From Lactobacillus corticis (GTDB lineage: Bacteria > Bacillota > Bacilli > Lactobacillales > Lactobacillaceae): a DNA stretch of 42,187 nt. The DNA is taken from NCBI RefSeq assembly GCF_018327645.1, contig NZ_BMAY01000015.1, positions 1-42,187 of the forward strand. The letters are read 5' to 3'. The notes under the pieces are model-generated. The model saw only the letters and a program-made list of their open reading frames with translations, made no database searches and was not told the DNA's origin. Shown here one piece after another: positions 33,267-42,187 of the stretch (the stretch's first letter is position 1; each line of letters starts with the position of its first letter). Position numbers and translations under genes: made by a program.

Positions 33267-33379
33267 ATCCCCTTTTTGTGATATCTAATTTTTGTATATT
33301 ACTTATCCTAATTAAATATTTTATTTAGGTCAATTTATATGCTACTTTAGATAAGGATAAAATTTAGGGAGGAAGAACA
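33267..33379. promoter_or_regulatory. Divergent control region, LysR gene / P-type ATPase gene
   Basis: The 113 bases hold both promoters, though I could not fix confident -35/-10 pairs. An inverted repeat TTATCCT (33302-33308) and AGGATAA (33353-33359) flanks the middle, spaced about 45 bases, as might suit a LysR tetramer. A strong AGGGAGGA site precedes the ATPase ATG. Confidence 0.4.
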
Positions 33380-35653
33380 ATGGCAAAAGAATTTCATGGC
33401 TTAAGTCAAGCCGAAGCAGATCGTTTGCTTAAAGAAAATGGGCGTAATGAAGTGCCCGAGCCTGAATACAATTTTTGGAAAGCCTTTTTCGGCAAATTAT
33501 GGAACCTATCAGCGTGGATTCTAGAAGCAGCCTTAATCCTAGAATGTATCTTAGGGAAATGGATTCAATCCTTATTTGTTTTGTTAATGCTGCTGTTCGC
33601 GGCATACAACGGCGCTACGCAAAAGAAAAAGTCGCGCAAAGTTTTAGATTCAATTTCTCATGAACTAACCCCAAAGGTCCACGTCGAACGTGATGGCAAA
33701 TGGATTACCCTCGACTCTAAAGAATTGGTCGTTGGCGATTTAATCAGCCTTTCTCGCGGTGACGTATTAGCTGCCGATGTTAAAATTTTGGAAGGCAGCA
33801 TGAGCTTTGATGAAAGTTCAATTACTGGTGAATCTAAGGCCCAAAAGAAGCAAGTTGATGGTACTGCTTACGCTGGCACAACCTTGGTTGAGGGACATGG
33901 CCTAGCTCGAGTAGTGGCAACTGGCAAAGACTCACGTTCTGGAAAAACCATTAACCTGATTAATAACTCGGCTGCCCCAGGTCACTTACAACAACTTTTG
34001 ACCAAAATCATTTACTATCTTTGCTTGTTAGATGGTATCTTAACTTTGATCATTATCGTGGCCTCATTCTTTAAGGGTGGCGACTTAAAGAATTTAATTA
34101 ATATGCTGCCATTTTTGGCAATGATGTTTATTGCTTCAATTCCTGTTGCAATGCCTTCAACTTTCGCCCTTTCAAACTCCTTTGAAGCTACGCGTCTAAG
34201 TAAAAATGGCGTATTAACTTCAGACTTAACTGGTATCCAAGATGCTGCCAACCTTAATCTGCTCTTACTCGACAAGACTGGCACCATTACCGAAAACAAA
34301 ACCGCTGTAAACACTTGGACAAACTTCACTAATTTAAAAGACGAAGAACTCTTAGCCCTTGTTTCTACCGCCGTTGATCGTCGAAATAGCGGAATCATTG
34401 ATCAAGCTCTCATCGACTATTTGGATAGCAAACAGATCAAGAGCAAGCCAGTTGACAACTTCACCCCATTTACCAGTGATACCGGTTATTCAATGGCTGT
34501 TAGCGGCAATGACAACGTCAAACTTGGGTCATTTAAGCAATTATCGCTTATTGATCCGAATGCGGAAACAGTAACGAAAAAGATTGATTTTGCTGCCGGC
34601 CGTTCAGTAGCAGTGTTGGTGAATGACCAGTTGGCTGGAGTCTTTATCCTTAAGGATAAAATCCGCCCCGACTCTAAAGAGGCCTTGCAGGAATTGCATA
34701 ATCGCGGTATCAAGACCATTATGTTAACTGGCGACAACCAAAGAACCGCTGCCGCTGTAGCAAAAGAAGTCGCCTTAAAGGGACAAGTCATTTCAATTAA
34801 AGATTTTAATGAACAAACCAAGGTCTCTGAAATCGCAGGAATCGCCGACGTTTTACCGGAAGATAAATTAAAAATGGTTAAGTACTTCCAAAAGGCCGGT
34901 TATATCGTAGGAATGACCGGAGACGGAGTTAACGACGCCCCTGCTCTAAAACAAGCCGAAGTTGGTATTGCGATGTCAAACGCAGCCGATGTGGCTAAAC
35001 GGTCTGGCAAAATGGTACTGTTAGATGATGGCTTAACCCCAATTATTAAAATTTTGGATGCCGGTCACCGGGTATATCAAAGAATGACCACTTGGTCCTT
35101 AACCAAATTGGCCAGAACCGCGGAACTAACTATGCTATTAACTTTTGGTTATTTGGCTTATAACTACATTCCAATGGCCCTAAATGCGATGGTTATTTAC
35201 ACGATCATGAACAATATGGTTACCATGATGATTGGGACTGACCGAGCAGAAATTACTACTAAGCCTGAGAACTGGAACATGGGCAAATTGGCAAAAATTT
35301 CCTTCTCGCTTGCCTTCCTTTGGATGCTGGTCGGAATTGGCTTTGTGGCCTATTTAAATCACATTAATACTCCCCACGGCCAGGTAGGAACTATGGTTTA
35401 TGTATTTTTAGTATTAAGTGCGATGTTCTTAGTCCTCATTACTAGAACCAGAAAATTCTTCTGGATGGACTATCCTTCTAAACTGGTTGGTGGCGTACAA
35501 ATAGCTGATGTGATTATTACCTTTGTGCTCGCATTAGCAGGTATCGCAATGACGCAAATCTCATTTGACCAACTAGGAATGACGATCTTGGTTGCCTTGC
35601 TTGGGGCAGTTGTCATTGATATCATCTACCACCCCTTCGCACAAAACCGTTAA
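33380..35653 (+). CDS. P3A-like (plasma-membrane H+-ATPase type) P-type cation ATPase
   Basis: The 757-residue pump lacks metal-binding N-terminal domains and follows the P3A layout with about ten helices. Motifs: SFDESSITGES (actuator), PVAMPSTFALS in helix 4, phosphorylated Asp298 in LLLLDKTGTIT, MLTGDNQRTAAAVA and MTGDGVNDAPALKQAEVGIAMSNAADVA. In helix 6 the plant/fungal proton pumps have I-L-N-D-G, with the Asp that carries the proton; here it is I-M-N-N-M, so that Asp is Asn612. The alignment is anchored by the following DRAEITTKPENW against DRVKPSPTPDSW. The ion moved may therefore not be H+, or proton handling differs. Divergent from a LysR regulator. Confidence 0.92.
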   Translation: MAKEFHGLSQAEADRLLKENGRNEVPEPEYNFWKAFFGKLWNLSAWILEAALILECILGKWIQSLFVLLMLLFAAYNGATQKKKSRKVLDSISHELTPKVHVERDGKWITLDSKELVVGDLISLSRGDVLAADVKILEGSMSFDESSITGESKAQKKQVDGTAYAGTTLVEGHGLARVVATGKDSRSGKTINLINNSAAPGHLQQLLTKIIYYLCLLDGILTLIIIVASFFKGGDLKNLINMLPFLAMMFIASIPVAMPSTFALSNSFEATRLSKNGVLTSDLTGIQDAANLNLLLLDKTGTITENKTAVNTWTNFTNLKDEELLALVSTAVDRRNSGIIDQALIDYLDSKQIKSKPVDNFTPFTSDTGYSMAVSGNDNVKLGSFKQLSLIDPNAETVTKKIDFAAGRSVAVLVNDQLAGVFILKDKIRPDSKEALQELHNRGIKTIMLTGDNQRTAAAVAKEVALKGQVISIKDFNEQTKVSEIAGIADVLPEDKLKMVKYFQKAGYIVGMTGDGVNDAPALKQAEVGIAMSNAADVAKRSGKMVLLDDGLTPIIKILDAGHRVYQRMTTWSLTKLARTAELTMLLTFGYLAYNYIPMALNAMVIYTIMNNMVTMMIGTDRAEITTKPENWNMGKLAKISFSLAFLWMLVGIGFVAYLNHINTPHGQVGTMVYVFLVLSAMFLVLITRTRKFFWMDYPSKLVGGVQIADVIITFVLALAGIAMTQISFDQLGMTILVALLGAVVIDIIYHPFAQNR

Positions 35654-35680
35654 AAGCTTATAACTATTATGTAAAAAGTA

Positions 35681-35716
35681 AAAAGAGATTGAATTACCAA
35701 AAATTCAATCTCTTTT
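35681..35716. terminator. Bidirectional terminator after the P-type ATPase gene
   Basis: AAAAGAGATTGAATT pairs perfectly with AATTCAATCTCTTTT across a six-base loop; both flanks are A/T-rich. It lies between converging genes. Confidence 0.9.
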
Positions 35717-35725
35717 CTTTTACGG

Positions 35726-36499
35726 CTATTTAGCAAAACTGTTTATTATCTTTGCCAATTCCTGCGGCTTTTCAGCCTGGATGACATGTCCACATTCGTT
35801 TACATTTACATGCTTGACGAGGGAATTCATCTCGACTAAGGCATCCCCAAAATGATAATCAAAGTATGGAGAATTCTTACCAGTAACTACTAACAGCGGA
35901 ATTTTCAAATCCACCACTACATCTCGCCAATCTTGCATTGCGTGATCAAGCAAAAATGGATAGTTTTCTTGCGGTTCATACGGATTTTCCTGGTAATCCT
36001 CTTGAGCCAAGTGACGCAGCTCCTCACTAACCCCGTGATAAGTTGGATGGTCAATTGGTGCTTTCAAATACTCAAAAAAATTATCCATTCTCAAGTCTTT
36101 AAAGCCAAAACGCCAATTATGGTCATTGATCATTTTGGGTGACTGATCTAAATCAACCACAGCCTTAAACTGGCCTGACCCAAATAACGACAGATAGGAA
36201 AATAGCGTAGCAGCCCCCATGGAATTGCCAACGCCTAAAACGTCATGCAAACCCTTAGCTTCCAAAAATTCGTAAACATCTTTGGCATGGCGGCTGATTC
36301 GCTGCCCCCGATAGGTACGTTCTGACCTGCCTTGATTTCGAGCCTGTAAAACGAAGATATGCCAATCTGGCATGGACTGGCAAAATTCTTGCCAGAGGCT
36401 ATCTGAAGCTGCTAGCCCTGGTAGGCAAAGCATAATTGGGCCCTGATTGCCATATTCTTGATAAAAAAGCGAAACGCCGTCACTCGTCAAAAATTCCAT
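35726..36499 (-). CDS. Alpha/beta-fold hydrolase
   Basis: The 257-residue protein has the hydrolase core: oxyanion segment LCLPGLAASDSLW, nucleophile elbow GVGNSMGA (Ser), a C-terminal acid region LLVVTGKNSPYF and the catalytic His in NECGHVIQAEKP. A lid-like insert (about 125-190) is rich in acidic and aromatic residues. Family members are esterases, lipases or haloperoxidase-like enzymes; the substrate cannot be inferred. Single gene between two terminators. Confidence 0.9.
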   Translation of the reverse strand: MEFLTSDGVSLFYQEYGNQGPIMLCLPGLAASDSLWQEFCQSMPDWHIFVLQARNQGRSERTYRGQRISRHAKDVYEFLEAKGLHDVLGVGNSMGAATLFSYLSLFGSGQFKAVVDLDQSPKMINDHNWRFGFKDLRMDNFFEYLKAPIDHPTYHGVSEELRHLAQEDYQENPYEPQENYPFLLDHAMQDWRDVVVDLKIPLLVVTGKNSPYFDYHFGDALVEMNSLVKHVNVNECGHVIQAEKPQELAKIINSFAK

Positions 36500-36530
36500 C
36501 TAAATCCTCTATTCGTACGTCATAAAAAAT

Positions 36531-36556
36531 AAAGAGGGCTTAACCCTCTTTTTTTA
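36531..36556. terminator. Terminator of the lepA-srtA-recJ-apt operon
   Basis: AAAGAGGG-CTTAA-CCCTCTTT forms an eight-pair stem. The minus-strand U-run (from AAAAAAT on the plus strand) lies just beyond it, and T's also follow on the plus side, so it can act both ways. Confidence 0.85.
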
Positions 36557-36560
36557 ATTA

Positions 36561-37088
36561 TTAAGCTCCGTGGAATTGTACCAATGAATAAATGTCAACA
36601 TCTGGCAACAAGTCCCGACCCTTAAGATCTGGTAGTTCAATGTAGAAAGCAGCACCAACAAGCTTAGCACCTAAATCTTCAATCAATTGCTTAGTTGCTC
36701 GCAAAGTTCCGGCTGTGGCCAACAAGTCATCGCAAACGACAACTTTTTGCCCCGGCTTGATGGCATCAACGTGCATCTCAAGACTATTTGAACCATATTC
36801 AAGATCATAAGCCGCCTTAACTGTCTTACGTGGTAATTTATGTGGCTTCCGTGCAGGTACAAAGCCCAAGCCTAATTCGGTTGCAACAGGACAACCAACG
36901 ATAAAGCCACGAGCTTCAGGCCCAACAATCACATCGGCCCCACGACTTTTAGCATATTCGGCTAATTCGTGGGTAGCAGCTTTGTAAAGCTTAGGATCTT
37001 GCAAAATTGGCGTAATGTCCCGAAAGACAATCCCCTCATTTGGAAAATCCTGAATACTTGCGATGTGTTTTTTAAAATCAATAGCCAT
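36561..37088 (-). CDS. apt: Adenine phosphoribosyltransferase
   Basis: The start is ATG 37088 ([16 protein letters not shown]), preceded by GGAGG 11 bases away; the longer frame from 37202 runs into the recJ end and is not supported. The 175-residue enzyme makes AMP from adenine and PRPP. Visible are [22 protein letters not shown] and the PRPP loop [14 protein letters not shown] (usual form DDLLATGGT, here with Ala). Last gene after recJ, the usual Lactobacillus order. Confidence 0.96.
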   Translation of the reverse strand: MAIDFKKHIASIQDFPNEGIVFRDITPILQDPKLYKAATHELAEYAKSRGADVIVGPEARGFIVGCPVATELGLGFVPARKPHKLPRKTVKAAYDLEYGSNSLEMHVDAIKPGQKVVVCDDLLATAGTLRATKQLIEDLGAKLVGAAFYIELPDLKGRDLLPDVDIYSLVQFHGA

Positions 37089-37147
37089 TAGAAGAAAAAC
37101 CTCCATCTTCGCTTTCGCTATTTTTGAGTTGATACATGTATATTTTA

Positions 37148-37159
37148 CTCGATATCGAG
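37148..37159. promoter_or_regulatory. Perfect 12-bp palindrome between recJ and apt
   Basis: CTCGATATCGAG, a perfect palindrome, lies about 60 bases before the apt start and immediately upstream of a TAAAAT hexamer on the minus strand. It may be an operator or a symmetrical RNA hairpin; no regulator is known to me. Confidence 0.3.
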
Positions 37160-37191
37160 CAATAATAACAGTAAAACCAGCAATTATCCTT

Positions 37192-39450
37192 TTAATGTAC
37201 AAAACGATTTACATATTGAACTAGTCTTTGGCTAGGCATAGTTCGAAGCTGGTTGGCAAACTTAATTTTTGCATATGCCGATTGCAAATATTTTGACTGA
37301 TTTAAAGGCGTCTTGACGACCTGTTCACTCTTTACCAGTTTGCCATCAGCCAATTTAACAAACCTTAATTCAAAGAAGACTCTTAAAACAAAGAGGATCT
37401 CTTCATAGTCCATGCCTAAAAAAGGAGCTACTTCCTGGTAATCTTCAGGACTAAGAGCTGGATGAGTATAAATATATTTTAGTACCTGTCTAAATTGAGC
37501 TTCATTGGGAATTGCGCTCACAGGCAATTGATCTACTAAGAACCGCAAATAGACTTCATCAAATTCTGGCTCTAAGGCTTGATTTAATTCATTTAGGTTT
37601 CGTGGCGTATCAAGTAATACCAAACTGCCACCTTCGCCGTGATAATCATTTAAAAGCAAGACTTGATCATCCGCCAAATTATATTGATTTTGCGCTAACT
37701 TGAGATTCTTAGGATCAAAGAAAAGATATTTATCGGCAAATCCCATTACATATTTTTCTCTTCGTAAATCAATTACTGCCTGATTGGTCAAATATTGCGG
37801 TGACCCAAATTCAAGACCAGCAATGATTCCTTGTAAACTGCTTTTTCCCCGGTAGTTATTAAGGCCCAGTTCAACAAAAATGCGGTTTACATAGGGCAAT
37901 AGTTCGCTAGTTAGATAGCCCATATTGAAGCCCAAAACCGTTAAGCCGCCAACCGTAAACCTGACATGGTTCTTATCACTGCCGATCTTAATGAAGTGGC
38001 TGATTTGCGGAGCGGTCAAAGAAAAAATTGGCTTTGGATGGTCAGTTCCATAAGGACCAGCAGCCTGAATTTCCGCCATCACATCTGGCTTCAACTGCTT
38101 AAGCGGCAATTCCAGATCATACTTTTTATTGGCTGAATTGGTATTTGCAACCAAATGTTCTTTAAAAGCATTGCGCAATAAATCAATCTTATCTTCTGTT
38201 AGGGAAAGGCCACAGGCAAAATCGTGACCGCCAAATTTGGTTAGCAAATCTTGCTTCAGAGGTTCAAGTGAATCAAAGAGATTGATGTTTGGCGTGGAAC
38301 GACCTGATCCCTTGATTTCGCCCTGATCATTTTTGGTTAAAACAATAGTTGGTTTATGCAGTTCCTCAACAATTTTATTGGCCACTAGACCTAATACTCC
38401 CTCGTGGAAACTTGGATCATAAATGACCAAACTTGGTTCTTTAACCCAGCCATTCTGTTTTACTTGCTCAAGGCAGCTTGAAAAGACTTTTTTAGTTAAA
38501 TCTTTACGTTCATTATTAAGATCTTCAATTTCTTTAGCCAGTTTGTCAGCTTCAAGTTCATCATCCGTCAGAAGCAATTCAACAGCCAAGCTGGCATTAG
38601 CTAGGCGGCCGGTTGCATTTAGACGAGGGGCAATATTAAAGCCAACATCAGTTTCATCAATTGTACCTGCTTTCAGGCCAGCTTGCTTAATCAAAGCCTG
38701 CAAGCCTACTCTTGATGTTTGATTAAGGACTTCCAAACCGCGCTTAACAATAATATGCCCTTCACCACTGACCTTAACCATATCGCCAATGGTTCCAATC
38801 ATTGCTAAGTCCAATAAATCAGTCATTGGATCTTGCATTAATTGGCGACAAATTGTATAAGCTACACCTGCCCCGCAGTAATCGTCAAAAGGATATGCTT
38901 GACCGGGATAATTGCAATGGACCACCGCATAAGCATCGGGAATTTGGTCTTGAATCGTATGGTGATCAGTCAGAATCGTATCAACGCCAGCTTTTTTAGC
39001 ATAGGCAATTTCTTCTACTCCGGTGATTCCATTATCGACCGTAATTATCAGTTTAGTGCCATCCGCAACCAGCTTTTGGTAGCTTTCCATATTAGGGCCA
39101 TATCCATCTTTAAAACGATCAGGAATAAAATAATGCACATCAGCCCCTAAAATGCTTAGCGTTTCCGTCATAATTGCCGTGGCGGTAATGCCATCAGCAT
39201 CATAATCGCCATAAACGGTAATTTTTTGCCCCGCATCTACGGCCTCCATAATTCGGTCAACCGCCTTGTCTAGGTCATGCATCAAGCTCGGATCGGCTAA
39301 ATTTTCTTCTGTCGCATTGAACCAAAAATTTAATTGTTCTTCTGTTGTAATTCCTCGCAAAGAAAACAACTTAGCCGTAATCGGGCTAAGTTGAAATTGC
39401 TCAATCAGTTCTGGTGAAATTGCTTCACCTGTTCGCTGCTCCCATTTCAT
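37192..39450 (-). CDS. recJ: Single-stranded-DNA-specific exonuclease RecJ
   Basis: The 752-residue RecJ digests single-stranded DNA 5' to 3' in repair and recombination. The DHH-phosphoesterase motifs are [20 protein letters not shown] and LTDHHTI, with a later [23 protein letters not shown] and the DHHA1 region [22 protein letters not shown]. The C-terminal 200 residues are the Firmicutes extension. It overlaps the sortase stop by 4 bases (ATGA). Confidence 0.96.
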   Translation of the reverse strand: MKWEQRTGEAISPELIEQFQLSPITAKLFSLRGITTEEQLNFWFNATEENLADPSLMHDLDKAVDRIMEAVDAGQKITVYGDYDADGITATAIMTETLSILGADVHYFIPDRFKDGYGPNMESYQKLVADGTKLIITVDNGITGVEEIAYAKKAGVDTILTDHHTIQDQIPDAYAVVHCNYPGQAYPFDDYCGAGVAYTICRQLMQDPMTDLLDLAMIGTIGDMVKVSGEGHIIVKRGLEVLNQTSRVGLQALIKQAGLKAGTIDETDVGFNIAPRLNATGRLANASLAVELLLTDDELEADKLAKEIEDLNNERKDLTKKVFSSCLEQVKQNGWVKEPSLVIYDPSFHEGVLGLVANKIVEELHKPTIVLTKNDQGEIKGSGRSTPNINLFDSLEPLKQDLLTKFGGHDFACGLSLTEDKIDLLRNAFKEHLVANTNSANKKYDLELPLKQLKPDVMAEIQAAGPYGTDHPKPIFSLTAPQISHFIKIGSDKNHVRFTVGGLTVLGFNMGYLTSELLPYVNRIFVELGLNNYRGKSSLQGIIAGLEFGSPQYLTNQAVIDLRREKYVMGFADKYLFFDPKNLKLAQNQYNLADDQVLLLNDYHGEGGSLVLLDTPRNLNELNQALEPEFDEVYLRFLVDQLPVSAIPNEAQFRQVLKYIYTHPALSPEDYQEVAPFLGMDYEEILFVLRVFFELRFVKLADGKLVKSEQVVKTPLNQSKYLQSAYAKIKFANQLRTMPSQRLVQYVNRFVH

Positions 39451-40142
39451 GAGTTTAGTTTAAACACCTGCAGATTCTTATTAGTTGCTTTTTCTGTATC
39501 GATTAATTTCCCGCGGACCGCCCAACGGTTAACCCCACCATCGGCACAGGTAATCAAAGTCACGATTGCCTTTTTAGTGTTGCGAACGAGATAAACCGCA
39601 TGCGGATCTACCTTTTTCTTCATGTAAATTCGATAAATATAAATATGCTTTAGGTCGGTCAAATATACCTTTTGCCCAAGCTGAGTATTCTCTAAGGGTG
39701 AAAATAGTATGCCATTGCTAGTCATATAGTGGCCTGCCAAAGGATAATTACCCTTACCCATAGTTTGATTTGCTCTCATGGTCCCGCCACCAGTTGACAA
39801 GGAATCATCGGACAATCCTAACATAATTGGCAAATACATATTTACATCAGGAATTGCTAAGGCACCGATAGCATTGGCAGTATTTTTCAATCTAGTCTTG
39901 GTAGCCTTGGCGGCATCCATATCTTTGACCTTGCTAAAGTCAAACATCCCTTTTTTCTTTTTATTGGCCTCTACCTTCTTTTTGGTTAATGAAGATAGGG
40001 TTGATTGCTGGTTTTGTCTTATCATCCAGTCACCAATCGGCTTATTGAAAATTAACACAATTCCAGCTACCAGTAAAATTATCGCTATAATCCTGATAAT
40101 TAAACTTTTCTTATCAGACTTTGACTTATTTTCTTTTGTCAT
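39447..40142 (-). CDS. srtA: Class A sortase
   Basis: The 231-residue protein has an N-terminal membrane helix (about 16-32) and an extracellular sortase domain from about residue 90 (AIGALAIPDVNMYLPIM). The catalytic residues are visible: His in YPLAGHYM, Cys in VTLITCADGG and Arg in NRWAVRG. It would attach LPXTG surface proteins to peptidoglycan. It lies two bases after lepA and overlaps recJ, so it belongs to the lepA-srtA-recJ-apt operon. The cell therefore has a classical sortase as well as XrtG. Confidence 0.92.
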   Translation of the reverse strand: MTKENKSKSDKKSLIIRIIAIILLVAGIVLIFNKPIGDWMIRQNQQSTLSSLTKKKVEANKKKKGMFDFSKVKDMDAAKATKTRLKNTANAIGALAIPDVNMYLPIMLGLSDDSLSTGGGTMRANQTMGKGNYPLAGHYMTSNGILFSPLENTQLGQKVYLTDLKHIYIYRIYMKKKVDPHAVYLVRNTKKAIVTLITCADGGVNRWAVRGKLIDTEKATNKNLQVFKLNS

Positions 40143-40144
40143 CG

Positions 40145-41983
40145 TTATTTGCCTTTGATATCGTCGTCATTCATTTTTAAAACTGCCATAAAGGCATCTT
40201 GAGGTACCTCAACGCGTCCTACCGCCTTCATGCGTTTCTTGCCCCTACGTTGCTTTTCAAGCAGCTTAGCACGTCTGTCAGGGTCGCCAGTATGAATCTT
40301 CCAAGTAACATCTTTCCGATATGGTTTAATTGTTGCTCGCGAAATAATTTTAGCACCAATTGCTCCCTGAATATCGACTTCAAAGTTTTGACGCGGAATT
40401 AACTTTTTCAACATGCTTGTCATCTGACGAGCCCGTACTTGTGCTTCATCCCGGTGAGCGATAAAGCTTAGAGCATCGATCGGATCTTTATTCAACAAGA
40501 TATCGATCTTAACTAAATCAGTCGCCCGATAGCCGATAATTTGATAGTCCAAGGAAGCATAACCCTTAGTGGATGATTTCAAGTCATCGAAGAAGTCAAA
40601 AATAATTTCGGCCAGCGGAATCTCATAAATAACGTTGACACGATATTTGTCGAGATAGTCCATGGTCTTAAATTCACCGCGTTTGCGTTGACAAAGTTCC
40701 ATGACCGGTCCAACAAAGTCATTAGGAACCATGATTTCAGCTTTTACATAAGGTTCTTGAACTTCTTGATATTCCCCTGCACTCGGCAAATCACTTGGGT
40801 TGTCAATTACTTTGGTCGATCCATCATTCATAATTGCATGATAATCAACACTTGGGGCCGTCATGATCAAATCCAGGTTAAATTCTTGCTCTAATCTTTC
40901 CTGGACCACGTCCATATGGAGCAATCCTAAAAATCCGCACCGAAAACCAAAGCCCAAGGCAGTTGAACTTTCAGGTTCAAATTCAAGGGCAGCATCGTTT
41001 AGCTGCAGTTTTTGCAAGGCCTCTTTCAAATCGTCGTATTTAGCATTATCAACGGGATACATCCCAGAATAAACCATTGGCGGAATTTGGCGATAACCTG
41101 GAAGAGGTTCAGCTGTCGGATTATCAGCATCCGTGATGGTATCACCAACTCGCGTTTCGCGGACTGATTTGATGTTGGCAGTTAAGTAACCAACATCGCC
41201 AGCAATCAGGATATCCTTTTTTACGGGATGGGGACTGGAAACACCGACTTCAGTTACTTCATACTCCTTGCCAGTATTCATAATCTGAATTCGATCACCC
41301 TTTTTAACCGTTCCTTCTTTAATTCTGACGGATAAAACTACCCCACGATAATCATCGTATTTTGAATCAAAAATCAGGGCTTTTAAAGGTGCCTGTAGAT
41401 CGCCTGTCGGAGCCGGAATGTCAGTCACAATCTTTTCTAGCATGTCTTCGATTCCCTGACCGGTTTTGCCGGAAACTTCAGCTGCGTCACTGGCATCAAG
41501 TCCAAGCATTTCTTCAATTTCTTCTTTAGCTTTTTCGGGGTCGGCCGAAGGCAAATCAATCTTGTTTAAAACAGGGACAATTTCCAAATCATTGTCAACT
41601 GCCAAATAAGTATTAGCAAGCGTCTGAGCTTGTACGCCTTGACTTGCGTCTACGACTAACAGCGCACCTTCACAAGCGGCTAAAGAACGAGAGACTTCAT
41701 ATGAAAAGTCAACGTGCCCAGGGGTATCAATTAGATGAAAGACGTAGTCTTCTCCATCCTTGGCGTGGTATTTCACCTCAACGGAGTTCATCTTGATCGT
41801 AATTCCCCGTTGACGCTCTAAGGGCATATCATCAAGCATTTGGCTTTTCAGCTGCCGCTCTGAAACCGTATCTGTCAGCTCCAAGATACGATCAGCGATC
41901 GTTGACTTGCCATGATCAATATGGGCAACGATGGAAAAATTGCGAATATGTTTTTGATAGTCTTCTAATTTTTTGAAATCCAT
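40145..41983 (-). CDS. lepA: Elongation factor 4 (LepA, ribosomal back-translocase GTPase)
   Basis: The start is ATG 41983 ([11 protein letters not shown]), with AAAGGTGA nine bases upstream; the longer frame from 42052 is not supported. The 612-residue GTPase has G1 [10 protein letters not shown]3 DTPGH, G4 NKID and the long LepA-specific C-terminus rich in basic residues ([14 protein letters not shown]). Length is normal. It is first of an operon with sortase, recJ and apt. Confidence 0.97.
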   Translation of the reverse strand: MDFKKLEDYQKHIRNFSIVAHIDHGKSTIADRILELTDTVSERQLKSQMLDDMPLERQRGITIKMNSVEVKYHAKDGEDYVFHLIDTPGHVDFSYEVSRSLAACEGALLVVDASQGVQAQTLANTYLAVDNDLEIVPVLNKIDLPSADPEKAKEEIEEMLGLDASDAAEVSGKTGQGIEDMLEKIVTDIPAPTGDLQAPLKALIFDSKYDDYRGVVLSVRIKEGTVKKGDRIQIMNTGKEYEVTEVGVSSPHPVKKDILIAGDVGYLTANIKSVRETRVGDTITDADNPTAEPLPGYRQIPPMVYSGMYPVDNAKYDDLKEALQKLQLNDAALEFEPESSTALGFGFRCGFLGLLHMDVVQERLEQEFNLDLIMTAPSVDYHAIMNDGSTKVIDNPSDLPSAGEYQEVQEPYVKAEIMVPNDFVGPVMELCQRKRGEFKTMDYLDKYRVNVIYEIPLAEIIFDFFDDLKSSTKGYASLDYQIIGYRATDLVKIDILLNKDPIDALSFIAHRDEAQVRARQMTSMLKKLIPRQNFEVDIQGAIGAKIISRATIKPYRKDVTWKIHTGDPDRRAKLLEKQRRGKKRMKAVGRVEVPQDAFMAVLKMNDDDIKGK

Positions 41984-42052
41984 ATAGTTGTTCACCTTTT
42001 CTGTAATACTCATTATATCAAAGCCATATTTGCAAATAAATTTTTTAAGCAA

Positions 42053-42087
42053 AAAATACTCGCTGACAAATGGTCGGCGAGTATTTT
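42053..42087 (-). terminator. Terminator upstream of lepA
   Basis: AAAATACTCGCTGAC-AAATG-GTCGGCGAGTATTTT, a 15-pair stem with T-run on the minus side, would end transcription from a minus-strand gene to the right before lepA. Confidence 0.8.
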
Positions 42088-42187
42088 GGCTCTATAATTT
42101 TTCCTGTTGATGGTTTATCTATATGATATCCTGTTAACAGGATTTTTTATTGCGCAAGAAAAAGAGGCCATAGCCTCTATTTCTCAA
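42088..42187. other. Right edge: palindrome and hairpin, no gene
   Basis: There is no reading frame. ATCCTGTTAACAGGAT (near 42131-42146) is a perfect palindrome followed by TTTTTT on the plus strand. Near 42164-42181 AGAGGC-TATG-GCCTCT is followed by T's on the minus strand, a probable terminator for a minus-strand gene just outside the window. Confidence 0.5.

Noticed and set aside
42131-42146. Perfect palindrome ATCCTGTTAACAGGAT as an attachment site or operator
   Set aside because: It is followed by a T-run and lies among terminators at the window edge; no integrase is near.
1-42187. CRISPR array, prophage or replication origin
   Set aside because: No regularly spaced repeats, phage structural genes or dnaA-box clusters were seen in the window.

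Overview
The window is low-GC Gram-positive chromosome and most probably comes from Lactobacillus in the strict sense (acidophilus/johnsonii/jensenii-like). The evidence is the low GC (roughly 35-40%), strong purine-rich Shine-Dalgarno sites, a Met T-box on metQNI, a citDEFX citrate lyase set beside a lactate-dehydrogenase-type enzyme, a highly codon-biased enolase, and a lepA-sortase-recJ-apt operon. I cannot name the species from sequence alone. Nearly everything is on the minus strand. The plus-strand genes are a transposase remnant, a tRNA-Ser, an Rrf2 regulator, a PAP2 phosphatase, enolase and a P-type ATPase.

Layout. 1-4388 is a very AT-rich accessory island between two insertion-sequence remnants (IS30 tail at 1-74, IS3/IS150-type remnant ending near 4388). 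It holds an Rgg-type regulator, a decayed Gfo/Idh/MocA oxidoreductase (three lesions) and a stand-alone amino-acid-adenylating enzyme. 4411-7693 is citD-citE-citF-citX and 8073-11211 is a second operon: an LDH-fold enzyme with the malate-dehydrogenase substrate residue, an RraA-like putative oxaloacetate decarboxylase and a DASS citrate/dicarboxylate carrier. Together they would import citrate, split it to acetate and oxaloacetate, and dispose of the oxaloacetate. citC and citG are not in the window. A cre-like CcpA site lies inside the promoter of the second operon.

11405-15894 is the most interesting block. It is a five-gene exosortase G (XrtG) locus with a single secreted target carrying a Firmicu-CTERM-type tail, a GT-C-like membrane protein, XrtG with an intact Cys-Arg-His triad, a family 2 glycosyltransferase split by one frameshift, and a pterin-synthase-fold protein that has lost most zinc ligands. 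It looks like a dedicated sorting/processing and glycosylation pathway for one surface protein. Its families are known only from computational descriptions.

16072-19042 is a T-box-controlled methionine importer (metQ-metN-metI). 19050-21957 is an amino acid permease-thyA-folA operon. 22043-22974 has an M23 peptidase and a tRNA-Ser(CGA). 22975-26776 is an Opu-type osmoprotectant ABC importer with an NAD(P)-binding oxidoreductase as fifth gene, divergent from an Rrf2 regulator. 27410-30860 has a DUF2207 membrane protein, a PAP2 phosphatase and a DegV protein. 31078-32364 is enolase. 32415-35653 is a LysR regulator divergent from a P3A-like cation ATPase in which the usual proton-carrying Asp is Asn. 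35726-36499 is an alpha/beta hydrolase. 36561-41983 is lepA-sortase A-recJ-apt. The last 200 bases hold two hairpin terminators and no gene.
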